Assembly (NCBI GenBank): GCA_910577095.1
Contig: CAJTLY010000022.1
Coordinates: 1 to 19,709 of the forward strand
DNA: 19,709 nucleotides
Direction: 5' to 3'
From: an uncultured Alphaproteobacteria bacterium
GTDB taxonomy: Bacteria; Pseudomonadota; Alphaproteobacteria; RF32; CAG-239
Shown: positions 7,429 to 14,839 of the stretch, piece by piece
How the letters are laid out: every line of letters begins with the position of its first letter
Numbering within the stretch: the first letter of the stretch is position 1
Position numbers and translations under genes: made by a program
Notes under the pieces: model-generated
Told to the model about the DNA's origin: nothing
What the model saw: the letters and a program-made list of their open reading frames with translations, nothing else
Databases searched by the model: none

Positions 7429-8345
7429 TACTTTTTCTTCCAAAACATATCGACACTGCCGAGTTCGGCCTCGTCAAGGTTAACCAGATCGTAAAACGTT
7501 ATAATATAACTAATCAGACCGGCATAATTTTCCAAGGGCGATCCGCGTACCATATTATAAACCATTGCATTGCCGCGCAGCGCTTTTTTGTGATTGCGGC
7601 GTTGACGGCGCAAATTGCGAAAATGCTCAAAATTGACATCGCTGTTAAACTTGAGCGCATAAGCGTCAATTGCCGCTTCCAGAGAAGGAAAAACTTTTAT
7701 CCGATAACTGTCGTCAGGCTCATCAAGCGGCTTGATGCCGTCATTGGTAAACCACACTTTTTCTTTATACAGCGCATTGCCGAGTTCGACCTCGCGGGCG
7801 GTTCCCCAGTTGCTTTCGGCAGCCGCGGCGCCGATCAGCAGCGACGGCGGCACGGCGTCAATACGGTCGAAAAGTTCGTTAAGCACAATTTTATAACGGT
7901 CGGCTCCCTTCATGCGCGTAAAAACATCATATTTTTGCGCCAGCCGTTCCAACTCGTCTTGATCTTCGGGCAAAAACTTTTCATTTTGCAAAAAACGCTT
8001 TTGTATCATCATCAGCTGATAACGTTCTAAAATGATCCGTTCGTTGACCAGCATGGTCAGCGGCGCCAGAATTTGAATAAACAAACGGTTACGCAGATTT
8101 TTATCCGCCACCCGGTTAAAGTCGGACGGAAAGGCATTTAAAAACAAGGGCGGATATTTCCAGTCGGGCATATAGATATAATCCCGATAACCGTAATCGT
8201 CAAACATCCGTTGCAACACGGCAGTGTTGGGATTGCTGACATACAACCCTTCCGCTTTCAATTCCATCTCCAGCGGTTTTGCCTGCAGCGGCAACGGCAG
8301 CAGCCAACTCAAAAACACCAGCAATGCAACGGCTTTTGTTTTCAT
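7428..8345 (-). CDS. bax: Bax-like periplasmic glucosaminidase (GH73-type fold)
   Basis: 305 residues. A signal peptide covers residues 1-22 (ending PLPLQA). The C-terminal half contains PPSLLIGAAAAESNWGTAR with the expected catalytic Glu177, then FPSLEAAIDAYALKFN, as in E. coli Bax and the mannosyl-glycoprotein endo-beta-N-acetylglucosaminidase family. The likely role is cleavage of peptidoglycan glycan strands in the periplasm. Its ATG directly abuts the TAA of the nifU-like gene, and its own stop overlaps gloB by one base, so it is translationally coupled on both sides. Being downstream of murJ fits an envelope-biogenesis role. Confidence 0.85.
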   Translation of the reverse strand: MKTKAVALLVFLSWLLPLPLQAKPLEMELKAEGLYVSNPNTAVLQRMFDDYGYRDYIYMPDWKYPPLFLNAFPSDFNRVADKNLRNRLFIQILAPLTMLVNERIILERYQLMMIQKRFLQNEKFLPEDQDELERLAQKYDVFTRMKGADRYKIVLNELFDRIDAVPPSLLIGAAAAESNWGTAREVELGNALYKEKVWFTNDGIKPLDEPDDSYRIKVFPSLEAAIDAYALKFNSDVNFEHFRNLRRQRRNHKKALRGNAMVYNMVRGSPLENYAGLISYIITFYDLVNLDEAELGSVDMFWKKK

Positions 8346-8882
8346 TTAACTCTCATACTTTTCAACAGCAACCACTTCGCGAATATAAGTCTTTAACAGT
8401 CTTTCCACGCCGTCTTTCAACGTTCGCTGCGAATAGGGACAACCGACGCATTTCCCCTGTAATTCAACGTAAACGATCCCGTTTTCAAAACCTCGAAAAG
8501 CAATGTCGCCGCCGTCTTTGCGGATCGCCGGACGAATCCGCGCATTCAGCAACCCGACAATATTGCGAATCAAATCGCCTTCTTCCGTTTGCATCGGTTC
8601 GATGACCGGAGCCTCGCCTTTGGTCAGACAATCCATGATTTCCGCCAGTACCTGGGGTTTCAAATCCTCCCATGCGGCCGCCGGTTCTTTGGTTACCGAC
8701 AAACAGTCGGGCGTAATCATTATTGAGGCAACACCGCCCAGATCAAAAATATTCTCGGCCAGGGCGGACCGCCGCAGCGATTTGGCATCGCTGAATTCCG
8801 CACTGCCGTTGACCGGAAATCCCGATTCGGCAAAAAAATGCATAATATTGTTATCCGCGGCCAGTTGTGTTTCAATCCGCAT
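8346..8882 (-). CDS. Nfu/NifU-like iron-sulfur cluster carrier
   Basis: 178 residues with the two-domain layout of alphaproteobacterial and mitochondrial NFU1 proteins. An Nfu N-terminal domain covers about 1-90. A NifU C-terminal domain covers about 102-175, with the cluster-binding pair Cys145-x-x-Cys148 in GKCVGCPYSQRTLKDGVE. It should bind a [4Fe-4S] cluster between two subunits and pass it to apo-enzymes in the cytoplasm. RPAIRKDGGDI is the typical start of the C-terminal domain. The start overlaps the end of the DUF2333 gene by 11 bp, so it is cotranscribed. Cys residues at 60 and 85 are outside the motif. Confidence 0.93.
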   Translation of the reverse strand: MRIETQLAADNNIMHFFAESGFPVNGSAEFSDAKSLRRSALAENIFDLGGVASIMITPDCLSVTKEPAAAWEDLKPQVLAEIMDCLTKGEAPVIEPMQTEEGDLIRNIVGLLNARIRPAIRKDGGDIAFRGFENGIVYVELQGKCVGCPYSQRTLKDGVERLLKTYIREVVAVEKYES

Positions 8883-9879
8883 TGACTGTTACTCCTTTTG
8901 TTGCATCTCCGATTTTGTCGAGCAGGCTTGCTGCCCGCAACATATAATAACCCAACGAAACCAAATGGTTGGCGGCAAATCCCGAATCGAGCTCGCCGTT
9001 GCGAACCACGGCCGGCGACAATTCCACTCCGTTTTCCAGCGCCCGCATCACCCGGGTCCAATTCTCATACTGTCCGCTGTCCAGCAAAACCTGCTTAAAA
9101 TCGCGTCCCCAGGCTTTCATAATCATCAGGTACCCATAAGCCTTGCCCTGATTAAAATAAAACAGGTCGTCGGCACCGGTATCCACCCAGTCGGAACTGT
9201 GTTCGGCCACCTGAACTTCCAACCGGCCGACCGAACGCTGCAAATCTTTTTGCACCGTCGTTACAAAACGGCGCAGATTGGCCGCACTTTTTTCCCAGCG
9301 GCATTCACCGTCGGGAAGCAACCGGTTAAAATCGCGCAGCTGCTTGCGGGCTTTGCGATACTGGCTTGCCGAAGAAGGCGCTATTTTCAACTTGTTGTCG
9401 GCGGCAAACAGCCAGACGTTCCCCGGATATTTCAACAGTTCGGCCGCAGTCGCCGCCGCATGTTTAGCCCGGCCGTCATCGGTGCATTCGGTTTCTTTGG
9501 CAATCACCGAAGCGGTTTTTGACAAAGCGCCGACAATACCGTTCTGATAAGCGGGCATGTTATCCAAAAAATAAGAAGGGAAAAACAACGGCAGGTTGGC
9601 GCTCCAAATATGGTCGTTAACTTCGCGGTTAATTAAAAAAGCCATCGTTTCGACCGCTGCCGACTGATCTTCGGAAACAACCGCGGCTTCATAAGCGGTA
9701 TTTTTATCGATCTTTTCCATCAACGATCCGCCGAGCGGATAATACAGCGCCAAAAGCAACACGATAACGCCGGCAAAAGCCTTCGGCCACGAAACCGCCA
9801 AATGCGAAACGCCGCGCCACACTTTTTGCAACGCTTTTTTCAGATATTGAAATATGTTGACCACTCGGGTTTTAAGCAT
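8872..9879 (-). CDS. DUF2333 family membrane-anchored protein
   Basis: 335 residues with one membrane segment (about 33-50, AFAGVIVLLLALYYPLGG) after a basic cytoplasmic N-terminus; the rest should be periplasmic. Motifs such as LINREVNDHIWSANLP, the ENWTRVMRALENGV stretch and ANHLVSLGYYMLRA match the uncharacterised DUF2333 family of proteobacteria as I remember it. No catalytic site is evident. It overlaps murJ upstream by 8 bp and the nifU-like gene downstream by 11 bp, so it belongs to this operon and may have an envelope role. Function unknown. Confidence 0.8.
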   Translation of the reverse strand: MLKTRVVNIFQYLKKALQKVWRGVSHLAVSWPKAFAGVIVLLLALYYPLGGSLMEKIDKNTAYEAAVVSEDQSAAVETMAFLINREVNDHIWSANLPLFFPSYFLDNMPAYQNGIVGALSKTASVIAKETECTDDGRAKHAAATAAELLKYPGNVWLFAADNKLKIAPSSASQYRKARKQLRDFNRLLPDGECRWEKSAANLRRFVTTVQKDLQRSVGRLEVQVAEHSSDWVDTGADDLFYFNQGKAYGYLMIMKAWGRDFKQVLLDSGQYENWTRVMRALENGVELSPAVVRNGELDSGFAANHLVSLGYYMLRAASLLDKIGDATKGVTVNAD

Positions 9880-11455
9880 TTTTTTCTTTTCTCCTCATCA
9901 GGCCGGCGAGCACGGCCGCCACATCCATGACTTTCATTATTTTAGTCATAATACAAAAAGTTACAACTCCAAAAATACAGAGACTGCCGAAAAGAAGCAA
10001 CTTCAGCCACAAAACAAGCCGCAGCCAACCGCCGAAAATATAGTCCAAGGCCGCGCTGCCGCCCCATAAAACCATTCCCATGACGGCCGAACACAAGACC
10101 ACTTTTAAAATTACTCTGACCAGCGCCGGCGAAAAATGCCAGAAACCGCGTTTTTTCAATCCGTGAACATATTGATAAAAAGAAATGAAAGCCGCAAGCG
10201 TGGTTGCCGTCGCAATTCCGACATGGCCGAACGGCTTCATCAGCAGCAGCGAAAAACCGAGGTTGGCCAACAGTACCGCCACGCTGTACTTGACCGGGGT
10301 TTTGGTATCGCAACGGGCAAAGAAATTGGGCGTCATCGCCTTAACCATCACATACACCGGCAGCCCGATCGCATAAGCGACCACCGCCTGCGCCGTCATT
10401 GCCGTCTGCAAAGCGCCGAATTTGCCGTGTTGAAACAAAATATTGATAATCGGTTCGGCCAGGATAATCAGGGCAACCGCGGCAGGAATTGACAAAATCG
10501 CCCCGTATTCGATCGCTTTGTCCTGTGTCTGCCGCGCCTGTTTGTCATCGCCGGCTTTGAGCTGCCGCGACAAAACCGGCAGCACCGCAACTCCGATCGC
10601 CGCACCCACGACTCCCAACGGAAGCTGTTGCAAACGGTTGGCATAATAAAGCCACGAAATGGCGCCGGTACCGACCATCGACACCAGAATCGTGTCCACC
10701 ATCATATTGATCTGATAAACGCCGGCACCGAGAATCCCCGGTGCAATACGTTTGAACAAAACGCGGATTTCTTCCGACCGCAGCAATGTCAGAATATGAT
10801 ATTGCGGAACGATTCTAACCCCTTCGCGGCGCAAAAACAAATTGAGCCACATGATTTCAAAAACGCCTGCCAGCGTCACGCCGCAGGCAATCCGGTAAAC
10901 CGGGGTATCCATCACCGGCATAAACACCCATACCGAAGCTATCATGGTCAGGTTAAGGATCACCGGTGCGGCGGCGGGGGCGGCAAACTTTCCGAACGAA
11001 TTGAGAATCCCCGATTGAAAAGAAACGATCGACACCAGCAGCAGAAAAGGAAAAGTGATACGCGACAAAAACGCCGCCAACTCGATTTTGCCGACATCGT
11101 CGGCAAACCCCGGCGCCAACACCGTAACCACATAAGGCATCAGCAATTCCATCGTCACCACAAAAACGCCGAGACAAAAAACCAGCACCGAAATGGCGCC
11201 GACGGCAAATTTTATCGCTTTTTCGCGCCCGTCCCCCACCAGTTTATGAGAAAAAATCGGAACAAAGGCGCTGGTAAACGCCCCTTCGGCAAACAAACTG
11301 CGAAACAGGTTCGGCAACTTAAAGGCGACAAAAAAGGCATCGGAAATCATCCCGGCACCAAGATAATTTGCCAAAATTATATCCCGGAAAAAACCGGTGA
11401 TCCGGCTGATCAGAGTCCAGCCGCCGAAAGTAGCGATCGATTTCAGTAAAGACAT
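9872..11455 (-). CDS. murJ: Lipid II flippase MurJ
   Basis: 527 residues with about 14 membrane segments, the MviN/MurJ size. It moves lipid II across the inner membrane for peptidoglycan synthesis. The N-terminus carries the family signature (SRITGFFRD, AEGAFTSAFVP), and the residues essential in E. coli MurJ line up at Arg18, Arg24, Asp39, Arg52 and Arg274 (E. coli Arg270). It is the first gene of the five-gene set reaching gloB. A minus-strand TATAAT at 11508-11503 lies about 50 bp upstream, but no good -35 pairs with it, so the promoter is uncertain. The intergenic region is shared with the divergent 126-aa gene. Confidence 0.97.
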   Translation of the reverse strand: MSLLKSIATFGGWTLISRITGFFRDIILANYLGAGMISDAFFVAFKLPNLFRSLFAEGAFTSAFVPIFSHKLVGDGREKAIKFAVGAISVLVFCLGVFVVTMELLMPYVVTVLAPGFADDVGKIELAAFLSRITFPFLLLVSIVSFQSGILNSFGKFAAPAAAPVILNLTMIASVWVFMPVMDTPVYRIACGVTLAGVFEIMWLNLFLRREGVRIVPQYHILTLLRSEEIRVLFKRIAPGILGAGVYQINMMVDTILVSMVGTGAISWLYYANRLQQLPLGVVGAAIGVAVLPVLSRQLKAGDDKQARQTQDKAIEYGAILSIPAAVALIILAEPIINILFQHGKFGALQTAMTAQAVVAYAIGLPVYVMVKAMTPNFFARCDTKTPVKYSVAVLLANLGFSLLLMKPFGHVGIATATTLAAFISFYQYVHGLKKRGFWHFSPALVRVILKVVLCSAVMGMVLWGGSAALDYIFGGWLRLVLWLKLLLFGSLCIFGVVTFCIMTKIMKVMDVAAVLAGLMRRKEKNA

Positions 11456-11561
11456 TGCTTGTCAAACCTGTTTTTATTATATATAGTGCGTCTAATGGCA
11501 GCATTATAGGACATTAATCGCAATAAATCCAATTTGTTTTTCGTTTGTTTACATTTTTTTG

Positions 11562-11590
11562 TTGACAAAATAGTTAATTATTGAGATAAT
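11562..11590 (+). promoter_or_regulatory. Strong sigma70 promoter of the 126-aa gene
   Basis: TTGACA (11562-11567), a 17-bp spacer and GATAAT (11585-11590): five or six of six at each hexamer. It lies 45 bp before the ATG, and TAAGGAGATA at 11621-11630 is a near-perfect ribosome site. The 180-bp region between here and murJ holds divergent promoters and no other gene that I can see. Confidence 0.9.
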
Positions 11591-11635
11591 AGACAAAACG
11601 AAGGGAAAAACATTATTATATAAGGAGATAACCCT

Positions 11636-12016
11636 ATGCAAAAATTATTGACCGCCGAGGCGGCACGCAATGTTTTCAAAAACGGATCTTCCCGTGATTT
11701 CTTAAAACACGGGGGCGCTTCGTATATCAGCGCAGCCGGGCTGGAACAGGTCAACCCCGGGCATTTTGCCGTTGCCAGCTTGGCGGCTGCCAAAGGCGAC
11801 AAGAACTGGTCCGGCGAAATGACTCACTGCCCCGAAGGCGAAAGAATGATGAAAAGTGCCAACAAAGAATTGTTGGAAGGAAAATCGATTGCCGGCGCCG
11901 AGATGACAAAAATAGAAGCGGATCAAGCCGCAAAAATGGTTGCCAAAGCCGAACAGCAAATTGAAAATAATCAGCAGGCATTAAAACTTTCCCAACAAGA
12001 TCGTCGCACTTATTGA
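11636..12016 (+). CDS. 126-aa protein of unknown function
   Basis: I do not recognise the family. The frame starts MQKLLTAEAARNVFKNGSSR and has no signal peptide or membrane segment, so it is probably cytoplasmic. Residues 25-60 are glycine and alanine rich (GGASYISAAGLEQVNPG), followed by one Cys and a charged region. Residues 85-120 are rich in Ala, Glu, Gln and Lys in a pattern suggesting a helical, possibly coiled-coil, C-terminus. It has its own consensus promoter, an AAGGAG site 8 nt before the ATG and a rho-independent terminator, so it looks like an abundantly expressed single-gene unit. Nothing in the neighbours indicates its job. Confidence 0.85.
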   Translation: MQKLLTAEAARNVFKNGSSRDFLKHGGASYISAAGLEQVNPGHFAVASLAAAKGDKNWSGEMTHCPEGERMMKSANKELLEGKSIAGAEMTKIEADQAAKMVAKAEQQIENNQQALKLSQQDRRTY

Positions 12017-12035
12017 TCATCTCCTTATCAAACCG

Positions 12036-12072
12036 ACAACTCCGGAAGTTCCCGCTCCGGAGTTGTTTTTTG
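12036..12072 (+). terminator. Rho-independent terminator after the 126-aa gene
   Basis: ACAACTCCGGA (12036-12046) pairs perfectly with TCCGGAGTTGT (12056-12066) around a 9-nt loop, and T6 follows. Confidence 0.93.
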
Positions 12073-12081
12073 TATCCGGAA

Positions 12082-12283
12082 AACCACGTGCCGGGCGCGT
12101 GGTTCCAAAAAGCTTACAGCTATGGATAAGAAAAACTCCTTTGCTATACTGGAATTCGGCGACTTGACCGAAGCTTAAAGTAAGCAAAGGAGTTTTTTTA
12201 TGACACAGAATACATTAGCACACACGACATGGGATTGTAAATACCATAGTTACGCCGACCTTTATACCTCTTTCCTTTCTTGA
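12082..12283 (+). mobile_element. Truncated IS200/IS605-family element (left end only)
   Basis: Three features fit the left end of an IS200-type element. First, an imperfect hairpin at 12082-12104 (AACCACGTGC / GCGCGTGGTT, loop CGG) resembles a TnpA-binding hairpin. Second, a long stem pairs 12131-12144 with 12184-12197 (14 bp) and has a nested TTCGG/CCGAA stem at 12155-12172. Third, the start of a tnpA frame follows. The long stem buries the AAGGAG ribosome site, which is how IS200 limits its own transposase. Only about 16 transposase codons survive and no right end is recognisable. The right boundary is approximate, set at the stop of the broken frame. Confidence 0.75.
12200..12283 (+). pseudogene. 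tnpA: tnpA fragment, IS200/IS605 Y1 transposase N-terminus
   Basis: ATG at 12200 follows AAGGAG and seven T. The frame reads MTQNTLAHTTWDCKYH, matching the conserved TnpA start in which a W-x-C-K-Y-H motif precedes IVFxPKYRRK. After His16 (base 12247) the similarity stops, and the frame runs into TGA at 12283 after 27 codons. The HuH and catalytic tyrosine parts are missing, so it cannot be active. Confidence 0.8.
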
Positions 12284-12399
12284 TCCGGCTTCACCGGTCA
12301 AACCGAACAACACCGTATTCCGTTTGTTTCCAAAGTTACACCAAGTTTTCGCCCAAACCGATCGGTCCGCACCTGTCTGCTTGCAACTTCCGAATCACA

Positions 12400-12430
12400 A
12401 AAGCACTCCCGAAAATTCCGGGAGTGCTTT
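12400..12430 (-). terminator. Rho-independent terminator after the secreted pseudo-protease gene
   Basis: AAAGCACTCCCG (12400-12411) pairs with CGGGAGTGCTTT (12419-12430). It is 84 bp past the minus-strand stop and only a short T run follows. The stretch 12284-12513 holds this hairpin and no gene that I recognise. Confidence 0.75.
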
Positions 12431-12513
12431 CATTAAAAGCCAGACTGTTTCAGGCCGCAAAACCGGAAAACACCAATAGGGATTTTCCGGCCTTGCAACC
12501 AAAGATATCCAAG

Positions 12514-14826
12514 CTATTTGCGGTCTTTGGCTTTCATGGCTTCAGGCGCCTTTTGAACCGTGTTTTCAATCAACGGCGCAACCGACTTCTGGCGCCAGGC
12601 CTTTTGCGGTTTGGGCTGAACTTGCGGGAAAGCTTTGCCGCAGATCTCCAACCCCAGACTCTTCATTGCCGTTTCGATCGGCAGGAACAAGTCCGGTCCG
12701 TCGGCAACCGCGCGCGAAGTATGAGCCATACCGGTAATACGACCTTTTTCGTCAATCAGCACGCCGCCGATGGTGGCACTCTGAACAAAGGTATCAATCA
12801 CGATTTGCGAGGTTCCGTCGGCATCGTAACGATAACCGCTGACTTTGCCGCCGGTTTCCAGATAGCCTTCGCCTTCTCCGGCTTCGAAATTAAGCAGACC
12901 CAGCGTCATAAAGTTATCTTTGTTAACGGCCGGGAGTTGCAGATTGAGCGACAACGGCGTATATTCGGTCGGTTTGTCCAAAACCAGAAGCGCGGTATTT
13001 TTCTTCGGATTGATACGGAAGGCGCGGCCTTTCAGCTTTTTGCCGTTGATCGTCTCAAGAGCATAAGCATTGTTGCTGCGGTCTACCAAATCGGCGGAAG
13101 TCATGACAAACTGTTCCGAGACCAACAATCCCGCACCTTTTTTGCCTTTGGCGTTGGTTACCGAAACCACGGCCGTTCTGACCTTATAAACGTTTTCGGG
13201 CCCCATGTTGTCATAATCGGGTTGTTCCATAATGCAAAGACGGTCTTTTTCGAACATTGCCGACATGTCGTCCGCCCGGGGTTCAACCGCTTCCACTTCA
13301 TACAGAACCGTACCGTCGGCAACGGCACCGTTATTCATTTCAACAATTTCGCCGTGTTCGTTAACCCCGAAACCGGAGGCGGCAACGCCCGAAGTCTCGA
13401 TAATCTGACCGTCAACCATTTCGATCGCCGTCGCGTTGCCGGCTTCGTTAACGCCAAAACCGGAAGAAGCAACACCGGAAGTTTCGATAATCTCGGTTTC
13501 GATCACTTCGGTTTGCGGAACGCCGATCCAACCTTCGTTCATGCCGTAACCGCCGGAAACGCTGCCGGAATCTTCCAAAATTTTAATTTCTCTGCTGAAC
13601 TGGCATTTAACCGGATCCATTTCCCGCTGCAAATCAATAAGAGCGGTACGCTGTCTTTGCAGTTCTTCCGGCGAAACCCGTTGGGCCAGCTGGTCTTCAA
13701 ACCCCGGCAGATTGCGCAGATTGTCAACCGCGTCGGCAAAAGCGCGTTGGATCAGAACCATTTCTCCGTTATATTCACCGTCCTTGACTTCGCCGTAGCC
13801 GACACTCTTTCCTTTCCACAACACGTTGGTTTTGGTCAGATCCATCAAACGCCAGGTTACCGTCATTTCGGAAGAACCGATTCTCTTATCGGCTTTTTTG
13901 GCTTCGTCCCAATTGTATTCGTCGCAAAGATTCATATAGTAGTCGGTAATTTCCGCCGTCAAAACATATTCCGGCAGCGGGCTGTCTTCTCTCAGACACA
14001 AGTCATTCGGCGTTTTGACGATGTTGTAGCAATCGGAAACCATGTCATCGAAAATTTCGACAAAGTTCATGTCTTTTTCCAAAATGCGTCCTTCGTTCAG
14101 AACGGCATTTTTGCTGTCGCGGCGGCAACCGAAAATACGAAAACGGTATTTGCCGAGTTTGCGCGAATAATTGCCGGTGCTCATGCCGTTTTTAATGCGA
14201 AAATCGACCCATTCCAGTTCCAACGGCGCAAAATCGCCGCACTGATGGTGAACGGCATTGTACAAACTGTCGTCAAAGACAACATAATTCTGAATATATT
14301 TCGGGTTCGGCTTTACCGGACGGCAGGCCGGACCGTTACAGGGAGCGCCGCCGAAAATGCTGCCGTTTTTGTCACAGGTTTTGCAGGGACCGCCGCCGAA
14401 AATACTGCCGTTACGGTTGCAGGTAACACAGGGACCGCCGCCGAAAATGCTGCCGTCACGGTCTTCTTTGGCTTTGCCGTATTCGTCAACCGAGTCGTCA
14501 AACAGCTTTTGCCGTGCCGACATCCGATATTCTTCCGGGCGCGGGCTCAACGTATAGGCCACCGGGCGCATTTCCTCCAAATTGCCGTCGGGGACAGCCG
14601 CCTGAATACACCCGCCGGGTTTGCGGGTTACGACCGTCTTCACCTGCGGACAGGCGCAGTCTTCACCGCTTCCCATCTGAGCGGGACAAGCACAGTCGTC
14701 AACCGGCGCGGCCTGTTGCGGACAATCGTAGCTGCCCGAAGCCGGACACTGAGCGGCGGACGGGAAAGCCCATACTGTCAATGCAGCGGCACAAAGAGCA
14801 ATTTTCAAGGTCATTAATTTCTGCAT
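12514..14826 (-). CDS. Secreted Cys-rich protein with degenerate trypsin-like domain
   Basis: 770 residues. A signal peptide covers about 1-25 (ending FPSAAQ). Residues 27-73 are rich in Cys (DCACP twice). Three 15-residue repeats at 124-168 read (N/D)GSIFGGGPCxxC. A domain at about 175-385 (EYVLTAEITDYYMN, MTVTWRLMDLTKTNVLWKG) recalls the fold of periplasmic CsgG/LptE-type or ABC-auxiliary lipoproteins, which is inference. IIETSGVASSGFGVNE recurs at 446-461 and 475-490. Residues 547-705 align with trypsin-like (S1C/DegP-type) cores, but the triad appears lost: TSADLV has Asp579 for His, KNTALLVLD has Asn610 for Asp, and SATIGGVL has Ile686 for Ser. A non-catalytic periplasmic or surface role is likely. 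It starts 13 bp after comM with GGAGATAAAAAATA before the ATG, as third gene of that operon. Confidence 0.85.
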   Translation of the reverse strand: MQKLMTLKIALCAAALTVWAFPSAAQCPASGSYDCPQQAAPVDDCACPAQMGSGEDCACPQVKTVVTRKPGGCIQAAVPDGNLEEMRPVAYTLSPRPEEYRMSARQKLFDDSVDEYGKAKEDRDGSIFGGGPCVTCNRNGSIFGGGPCKTCDKNGSIFGGAPCNGPACRPVKPNPKYIQNYVVFDDSLYNAVHHQCGDFAPLELEWVDFRIKNGMSTGNYSRKLGKYRFRIFGCRRDSKNAVLNEGRILEKDMNFVEIFDDMVSDCYNIVKTPNDLCLREDSPLPEYVLTAEITDYYMNLCDEYNWDEAKKADKRIGSSEMTVTWRLMDLTKTNVLWKGKSVGYGEVKDGEYNGEMVLIQRAFADAVDNLRNLPGFEDQLAQRVSPEELQRQRTALIDLQREMDPVKCQFSREIKILEDSGSVSGGYGMNEGWIGVPQTEVIETEIIETSGVASSGFGVNEAGNATAIEMVDGQIIETSGVAASGFGVNEHGEIVEMNNGAVADGTVLYEVEAVEPRADDMSAMFEKDRLCIMEQPDYDNMGPENVYKVRTAVVSVTNAKGKKGAGLLVSEQFVMTSADLVDRSNNAYALETINGKKLKGRAFRINPKKNTALLVLDKPTEYTPLSLNLQLPAVNKDNFMTLGLLNFEAGEGEGYLETGGKVSGYRYDADGTSQIVIDTFVQSATIGGVLIDEKGRITGMAHTSRAVADGPDLFLPIETAMKSLGLEICGKAFPQVQPKPQKAWRQKSVAPLIENTVQKAPEAMKAKDRK

Positions 14827-14839
14827 TATTTTTTATCTC

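Noticed and set aside
12280..14817. 845-codon plus-strand ORF antisense to the secreted pseudo-protease gene
   Set aside because: No ribosome site and no recognisable motif. The minus-strand frame has a signal peptide, repeats and operon spacing; this one is its shadow.
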